Assembly (NCBI GenBank): GCA_025453925.1
Contig: JALOPK010000001.1
Coordinates: 1 to 38,804, forward strand
Source: Candidatus Eiseniibacteriota bacterium
GTDB lineage: Bacteria; JAFGKV01
Length of the DNA: 38,804 bases
Direction: 5' to 3'
The translations under genes were made by a program, and so were the position numbers. The notes under the pieces were generated by a model. It searched no databases. It was not told where the DNA came from and worked only from the letters and a program-made list of their open reading frames with translations. Shown in pieces: positions 34,626 through 38,804 of the stretch (the first letter of the stretch is position 1; every line of letters begins with the position of its first letter).

Positions 34626-35876
34626 CTACTCGGAGCGAAGCCAGCGCTTGAGCGCCGCCTCATCACGAACGCCCCGGGCCGACGCTCGTGTGGCACGCTC
34701 CCCCCGGGCCAGACGCCACAGTAGCGGCAGGTAGGTGCGGGTCAGCGCGCCGAGCCTTCTCGCGTAGCATGCCGCCACGCGGCATGACCCGGCCGGCACA
34801 CCGCTGCGGCGTGCCAGCTCCCCCGGGGGCATGAACAGTTGCCGGCCCAGCGCCCGAAGCCTGCTCCCCGTCGGGGGAGGGACGGCGATGCGCTTGAGCA
34901 TCGTCCACGAGGCGGCATCGCGCGGCTTCCCCTCCAGCAGACGAGCCCGGGCGGCCTCGAGTATGGGCTCTCGGGGGGGGGCCGGCTGGAGTGCGCGCAC
35001 GATCTCTCCCGGGATCATCACGCCAAGAAGCTCATGACAGAGGGCAAGCGTCACCCACGCTCCCCGGGTCATGCGCCATTCCTGCGCACGGCGGACCAGC
35101 ATGTTCCAGTCGAAGACCGACCCTCTGCGCGTCAGGATGGCATCGACATCGCACAAGACCGGAAGACCGAGGCAGAATGCATGCTGCATGGCCGCGTGCA
35201 TGCACAAGTGGAGGACCGCATCCTCGGGACACATGACCCGGGCGTCCGCGCCGTTGAGGCGGATCGTCTCCGCCCGGGCCCAGACGCCCTCGATGTCGAC
35301 GGGCGACCCGGGCCGGCTGAGATCGAATGTCCGGTGCACCTCGATCACGGTGCCCGTCCTGCTTGCCAGCGAGACATGGGCGATGTGGGGAGGTGACGCC
35401 GATGCGAGATGTGGTTCCGCGTGAACCTTGAACCCCGCTCCCTGCATCAGCGCCACCGACCGGGCGAAGTCGGCCGATCTGACCATGATATCGGCGTCGG
35501 CCATCGGGCGCGTTGCCTCACGCGGATACACGAAACGCGCGAGGTGTGCACCCTTCAGGAGCAGCACGTCGATCCCCTGCCGGCATAATACCCCGGTGAT
35601 TCGTTCAAGCGCCGAGAAGATCTTCATGTTCCTCAGGGAGGATTGCAGGTACTCGTCCCGGAGGAATGCCATAGTGTTGGTGTCGAGGGGTGATGGGCCG
35701 GCTCGGCCCCGCAACGTCGCAAAGAGCAAAGGCGCAACGCCGTGGTGTGCCGCCTCCTGTGCGATGGACATCCCCGTGGGGGGATCGACGCCCGGCATGC
35801 CGCGCGCGGGGAGCGACGTGTCGCCCCGAAGGAGGGACAGAAGCCGGCGGCTTTGCTCGCTGAGTCGGTCAGGCAT
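34626..35876 (-). CDS. PF14907-type nucleotidyltransferase family protein
   Basis: 416 residues from ATG 35876, behind a GGGAG ribosome-binding site. The core V-L-L-L-K-G-A-H-L-A followed by R-P-M-A-D-A-D-I-M-V is the family signature: the Lys-Gly pair (108-109), Arg123, and the metal-binding pair Asp127 and Asp129 of a nucleotidyltransferase palm. The N-terminal helical region (A-H-H-G-V-A-P-L-L) and the long alpha-helical C-terminal half also fit. Family members occur in lasso-peptide and exopolysaccharide clusters and are presumed to transfer a nucleotide or a related group; no substrate is established to my knowledge. It leads the three-gene minus-strand cassette with peptidase and ABC exporter. 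It diverges from the epimerase across a 616-base gap. The frame is open to 35939 without support for translation. Confidence 0.85.
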   Translation of the reverse strand: MPDRLSEQSRRLLSLLRGDTSLPARGMPGVDPPTGMSIAQEAAHHGVAPLLFATLRGRAGPSPLDTNTMAFLRDEYLQSSLRNMKIFSALERITGVLCRQGIDVLLLKGAHLARFVYPREATRPMADADIMVRSADFARSVALMQGAGFKVHAEPHLASASPPHIAHVSLASRTGTVIEVHRTFDLSRPGSPVDIEGVWARAETIRLNGADARVMCPEDAVLHLCMHAAMQHAFCLGLPVLCDVDAILTRRGSVFDWNMLVRRAQEWRMTRGAWVTLALCHELLGVMIPGEIVRALQPAPPREPILEAARARLLEGKPRDAASWTMLKRIAVPPPTGSRLRALGRQLFMPPGELARRSGVPAGSCRVAACYARRLGALTRTYLPLLWRLARGERATRASARGVRDEAALKRWLRSE

Positions 35877-36492
35877 CCTGACTCCCTGGTTCGAATAACG
35901 GCGGCCGCGGAGGCGTGTCGCGATTCGACCTCCTCTCATCCGGCCATCACTCCCGGTCGACGTGTCAAGACGGTGGATGCGGCGCCGTGATCGGGAGCCC
36001 CGGGAACGCCACGCGGGACTCCATCTGACTGATACTCCGGCGATCGTGGGCAGTGATCCAAATACGAAAACGCATGTGCGTCAAGGGATTGCTTCGTCCG
36101 AGGCACCGTTCCCACTGGATGGTCAGCGCGTCGATTGGACCGATGGAGGACTCCCGGCGTGCCCATCGCACGACGCGTCCACACCCCGCTGTCCACGACG
36201 GCTCTCCGCCCTCGAGGGCGGTGAGCGGGCCGGGAGCGGCCGACGCTGAGTGTGCCGCCCGGCTTGGGACCTCGAGCCACGAGTCCTCCTCCGGGGCTGT
36301 CCGGGGGCGACGGCGACTGCCTGCGGGGGTGGCGCCGCGAGCCCGGTGAACCCTATATTCGCCCGACCGCTCGGATATCCCGGGATCGCCGTCGCGGTGC
36401 GTCCGCTCTCCTGCCGCTCACCGCGGGACAGGTGCACGTGCACATCGTGCGCATGACCGTTCCACCACTTCCCCGACCCATGCGAGGTCCTG
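35877..36492. promoter_or_regulatory. Divergent intergenic region with palindromes
   Basis: This 616-base gap separates divergent starts at 35876 (minus) and 36493 (plus). It holds the 26-bp interrupted palindrome at 36201-36226, the perfect 12-bp palindrome GTGCACGTGCAC at 36432-36443, and a TATATT box at 36354-36359 with no matching -35 element. On the minus strand TTGACG (reverse complement of roughly 36081-36086) is a possible -35 with a poor -10. Short frames on both strands lack ribosome-binding sites and the GC-rich third positions of neighbouring genes. Confidence 0.45.
36201..36226. repeat. 26-bp near-perfect palindrome, candidate operator or hairpin
   Basis: The core CCGCCCTCGAGGGCGG (36206-36221) is a perfect 16-bp palindrome. 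After one T-T mismatch on each side, GCTC (36201-36204) pairs with GAGC (36223-36226). It lies in the middle of a divergent intergenic region, which suits a dimeric regulator's binding site. Confidence 0.5.
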
Positions 36493-37515
36493 ATGCCGCA
36501 GCCCGTGTCTTCCCCTCCGTCAGTGTTGATGGCTGCCACGGCGCCGACCGCGGCGCCGATCTTGATCACCGGGACAGCCGGGTTCATCGGGTTCCACCTC
36601 GCCACAAGGCTGCTCGACCAGGGTCATGAGATCGTCGGGTATGACAACTTCAATGATTACTACTCGGCAAAGCTCAAGCACGACCGCCACGCAATTCTCG
36701 AGACGCATCCTCGATACACGGGGATCCGGGCCGATCTCTGCGATGTCGGAGCCCTGAACGATGTGTTCGACCGGTATCGTTTTCAGGTGGTGTGCCACCT
36801 GGCGGCACAGGCGGGGGTTCGCTATTCGCTCACCCACCCCGAGGTGTATCTGAAGTCCAACCTGGAGGGGTTCCTCAATATCCTGGAAGCGTGCAGGCAC
36901 AAAGGCGTCCAGCGGCTCGTCTACGCATCGAGCTCCAGCGTCTACGGCGGGAACACGAAACTCCCGTTCAGCGAGACCGATCCGGTGGACACCCCGATCA
37001 GTCTCTACGCGGCCACGAAGAAGGCCAATGAGCTCATGGCGCATACCTACAGCCACCTCTACGGCCTTCAGACGATCGGGCTCCGTTTCTTCACGGTATA
37101 CGGGCCTTGGGGCCGGCCGGACATGGCGATGTGGTTGTTCACCGACGCCCTTCTGGCGGGCCGTCCCATCCAGGTGTTCAATCACGGCAGGATGCGCCGG
37201 GACTTCACCTATGTCGCCGATATCATCGCCGGCACCACCGCGGCGCTGTTCGCGCAGGGGCTGGACCGCTGCGAGGTGTTCAACCTGGGCAACCATCGCT
37301 CCGAGCATCTGCTGGACATGATCCGCGTTCTCGGTGCCACCCTCGGGGTCGAGCCGGCCATGGATCTTCTCCCGATGCAGCCGGGCGACGTGGAGGCGAC
37401 GTTCGCGGACATTGATCGCGCCCGCGCGAAGCTGGGGTTCGAGCCGTCCACGCCCATCGCCGAAGGCATCCCGCGATTCATCGCATGGTACAAGAACTAC
37501 CACGCGGGGCGCTAG
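36493..37515 (+). CDS. NAD-dependent epimerase, UDP-glucuronate 4-epimerase-like
   Basis: 340 residues, extended short-chain dehydrogenase/reductase. G-T-A-G-F-I-G (27-33) binds NAD, H-L-A-A-Q-A-G-V-R-Y-S follows strand 4, Y-A-S-S-S-S-V-Y-G-G carries the catalytic Ser, and Y-A-A-T-K (Tyr172, Lys176) completes the triad. The tail L-L-P-M-Q-P-G-D-V-E-A-T-F-A-D-I and the early D-N-F-N-D-Y-Y-S-A-K-L-K are typical of enzymes that convert UDP-glucuronate to UDP-galacturonate. That reaction pairs naturally with the nucleotide-sugar dehydrogenase at 28736. A GAGGT ribosome-binding site precedes ATG 36493; the first 22 residues are an Ala/Pro-rich extension before the Rossmann strand, so a later start (M13) is possible. 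Two hairpins follow the stop. Confidence 0.92.
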   Translation: MPQPVSSPPSVLMAATAPTAAPILITGTAGFIGFHLATRLLDQGHEIVGYDNFNDYYSAKLKHDRHAILETHPRYTGIRADLCDVGALNDVFDRYRFQVVCHLAAQAGVRYSLTHPEVYLKSNLEGFLNILEACRHKGVQRLVYASSSSVYGGNTKLPFSETDPVDTPISLYAATKKANELMAHTYSHLYGLQTIGLRFFTVYGPWGRPDMAMWLFTDALLAGRPIQVFNHGRMRRDFTYVADIIAGTTAALFAQGLDRCEVFNLGNHRSEHLLDMIRVLGATLGVEPAMDLLPMQPGDVEATFADIDRARAKLGFEPSTPIAEGIPRFIAWYKNYHAGR

Positions 37516-37589
37516 GCTTCCTGCCCCGGGTCCGGTCGGCCCGCACGGGGCTGCCTCCGTCCTGCATCCAGGGAGCAACACCCCGCAGA

Positions 37590-37617
37590 CAACGCCGATG
37601 CCAAGTGACCGGCGTTG
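37590..37617 (+). terminator. Terminator-like hairpin after the epimerase gene
   Basis: Arms CAACGCCG (37590-37597) and CGGCGTTG (37610-37617) pair perfectly over 8 bp around a 12-base loop, 75 bases after the epimerase stop. No T run follows, so Rho-independent termination is only possible, not shown. Confidence 0.35.
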
Positions 37618-37633
37618 ACCGGGTCTCAGGAGC

Positions 37634-37652
37634 CTCCGCCGGCCCGGCGGAG
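37634..37652 (+). terminator. Second GC-rich hairpin after the epimerase gene
   Basis: CTCCGCCGG (37634-37642) and CCGGCGGAG (37644-37652) are perfect 9-base inverted repeats around a single base, giving an 8-bp stem with a three-base loop. It is very stable on paper and lies 17 bases after the previous hairpin. It lacks a T run. Confidence 0.4.
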
Positions 37653-37717
37653 CGCTATCGTGGAGGCCGCACACCCCATCGATATCCCCGGAAGGCAGGC
37701 ATCCGACCTTGGTTATA

Positions 37718-37737
37718 CTATTCTAATATTAGAATAG
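37718..37737. promoter_or_regulatory. Perfect 20-bp AT-rich palindrome, candidate operator
   Basis: CTATTCTAATATTAGAATAG is a perfect 20-bp palindrome and by far the most AT-rich spot in a GC-rich window. A TATACT box (37714-37719, five of six matches to the -10 consensus) overlaps its left edge. A regulator bound here would cover the polymerase site. It lies about 170 bases before the SGNH-like gene. The -35 region is poor, which suits an activated or repressed promoter. Confidence 0.6.
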
Positions 37738-37906
37738 CGACCCCAAGCCCCGCCCTGACAGCGGTGATGCCGTGAGGCTGCTGTGACGCCTTCCGTCACC
37801 TCCACCGACTCTGTTGACCGTTCTTTTCTGGGAATGCTGAGCGTCCCCGTCGAACAGGCTGTTGGTCGTGGGAGCCATTGACCGCGGCCACCCGACGGCA
37901 TGGGCA

Positions 37907-38804
37907 ATGAGGACACCGCAGGGGAGTGACGAGTCGCCCAGACGCGAGTTACCGCCACGAGCATACTTGACGATGCTCCTCGCGACGCTTGTGGGCCTGG
38001 TGGTGGCTTACGCGGCCGTGGCAGTGATCATCGATCCGCGCGGGATCTTCTCGACGGGCGTCTTCCCGGTGGTGGTGTGGGATTCACGTCAGGAGAAGAT
38101 GCGGCTTTTCTCGAAGTTCAATGAAGCCAGCCCAGTCGAATGCATTGTTCTGGGGTCCAGCCGGGCCATGAAGGTATCTCCGCAACAGGTGGAGCGCGAG
38201 ACGGGTCTGCGAACCTTCAACTTCTGCGTGGACAGTGCGCGTTCCGAGGACTACCTCGCGATCTACCGCTGGGTCTCCAGCCGATCACCGCGCCTCAAGA
38301 CTATGCTCATCGGCCTTGATGTCGAGGCCTTGCACTGCGATGACGAATTCGACCGAAGACTGACGTCAAATGCACAGTTGATGAGCGGATTGGACGACAC
38401 GGCCGAGCCTGGCCCCTCCACCCGCTCCTGCCCCGCCCTCAGTCTGGTTTCGACGGTCATGAGTGTTCCATACGCGCGCGACATGGCTTCATCACTTCGA
38501 GTGCTGCTTTCGAGTAGCAGACCGCGAAACCAGCTTGAGGACGACGGATACTTGCACTACACCGAATGGGAGCAGGCACGGCAACGGGGATCCCTTGATC
38601 TCGCCGAGAACATCAAGGCGAGTTACGAGGAATACCGCCGCCGTTTCGGTGGCATGTCGGCGCTTTCGCCCCAAAGGGAGAGGATGCTACGGCAGCTGCT
38701 CCATGCGGCGAGGAAGGACGGCCTGGAGGTCGCTGTCTGGATCACGCCTATCCACCCGGCCGTGGCAACCTACATCTCCGCGGGGACGCACTACACCCAA
38801 GTTC
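37907..38804 (+). CDS. Membrane-anchored SGNH/GDSL-like protein, 3-prime end cut by window
   Basis: The frame is open from ATG 37907 to the window edge (299 complete codons). A short basic cytoplasmic tail is followed by one membrane helix (Y-L-T-M-L-L-A-T-L-V-G-L-V-V-A-Y-A-A-V-A), then a periplasmic domain. C-I-V-L-G-S-S-R-A-M-K resembles block I of SGNH-like proteins, with Ser in the G-x-S position, and F-N-F-C-V-D-S-A-R-S-E-D-Y would be the following block. Similar membrane-tethered proteins accompany MBOAT acyltransferases and take part in O-acetylation of polysaccharides (AlgJ/AlgX/DltD-like logic); an MBOAT gene might lie just beyond the edge. The alternative ATG at 37973 would remove most of the tail and part of the helix. 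The catalytic Asp-His pair is not visible in this fragment. The family is suggested, not certain. Confidence 0.75.
   Translation, partial: MRTPQGSDESPRRELPPRAYLTMLLATLVGLVVAYAAVAVIIDPRGIFSTGVFPVVVWDSRQEKMRLFSKFNEASPVECIVLGSSRAMKVSPQQVERETGLRTFNFCVDSARSEDYLAIYRWVSSRSPRLKTMLIGLDVEALHCDDEFDRRLTSNAQLMSGLDDTAEPGPSTRSCPALSLVSTVMSVPYARDMASSLRVLLSSSRPRNQLEDDGYLHYTEWEQARQRGSLDLAENIKASYEEYRRRFGGMSALSPQRERMLRQLLHAARKDGLEVAVWITPIHPAVATYISAGTHYTQV

Larger units (their letters stand above)
37516..37906. other. Intergenic region with two hairpins and an AT-rich palindrome
   Basis: A 391-base gap between the epimerase stop and the last gene. Reading left to right it holds hairpin 37590-37617, hairpin 37634-37652, and the palindrome 37718-37737 with an overlapping TATACT box. 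This suggests an end-of-transcript zone followed by the control region of the SGNH-like gene. No convincing short gene was seen. Confidence 0.5.

Noticed and set aside
35886-35900. GGTTCGAAT, resembling a tRNA T-loop
   Set aside because: Flanking bases do not form a T-stem, and no acceptor or anticodon stem could be found.
35965-36171. Short minus-strand frame in the divergent gap, M-R-F-R-I-W-I-T start inside it
   Set aside because: No ribosome-binding site, and third codon positions are not GC-rich as in neighbouring genes.

Overview
The window is about 39 kb of GC-rich bacterial DNA (visibly around two thirds G+C). It carries a surface-polysaccharide locus from a diderm (two-membrane) bacterium. 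The envelope type follows from three lipoproteins with lipobox signal peptides, an outer-membrane beta-barrel candidate, a flippase and two O-antigen polymerase/ligase proteins. The gene mix (O-antigen ligase-TPR fusions, sulfatase-like lipoproteins ending in an L-R-x-L-G-Y motif, a DUF5723/TraF-like barrel, a PF14907 nucleotidyltransferase) recalls uncultured FCB-type phyla such as Candidatus Eisenbacteria, Gemmatimonadota or Latescibacterota. That placement is a guess from family content. No rRNA, tRNA, CRISPR array or insertion sequence was seen.

Layout. (a) 260-5232, plus strand: two tandem paralogous alkaline-phosphatase-superfamily lipoproteins ('sulfatases' with Thr at the nucleophile position). 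(b) 5424-26577, minus strand: thirteen tightly packed genes, several joined by 4-base ATGA overlaps. In order of transcription they are a lipoprotein, an outer-membrane barrel, a degenerate phosphodiesterase-like protein, its intact paralog, a GT2, a Wzx-type flippase, a GT2 fused to a fibronectin-III-like domain, a GT4 fused to the membrane half of a polyprenyl glycosylphosphotransferase, an O-antigen ligase/polymerase-TPR protein, GT4, GT2, GT4, and a second O-antigen ligase/polymerase-TPR protein. (c) 26961-31723, plus strand: a 62-residue membrane protein, a DegT/DnrJ/EryC1/StrS aminotransferase, a nucleotide-sugar dehydrogenase and a membrane-anchored ankyrin-repeat protein. (d) 31795-35876, minus strand: a three-gene cassette of PF14907 nucleotidyltransferase, S24/S26-type peptidase and ABC exporter, a trio known from lasso-peptide-like clusters. 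No precursor or maturation enzymes are visible. (e) 36493-38804, plus strand: a UDP-glucuronate-4-epimerase-like enzyme, then a membrane-anchored SGNH-like protein cut by the window edge.

Working together (inference): the dehydrogenase, epimerase and aminotransferase would supply uronic-acid and amino-sugar nucleotides. Six glycosyltransferase modules would assemble a repeat unit on a lipid carrier, Wzx would flip it, and the two Wzy/WaaL-TPR proteins would polymerise and ligate it. The four alkaline-phosphatase-superfamily proteins could add or remove phosphoryl or sulfuryl groups on the glycan or its carrier. No complete priming glycosyl-1-phosphate transferase, Wzz or Wza lies in the window.

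The most unusual points are the active/dead phosphodiesterase pair, the glycosylphosphotransferase-N-half/GT4 chimera, the GT2-FN3 fusion, the duplicated ligase-TPR proteins, the orphan RiPP-like export cassette, and a perfect 20-bp AT-rich palindrome near the right end.
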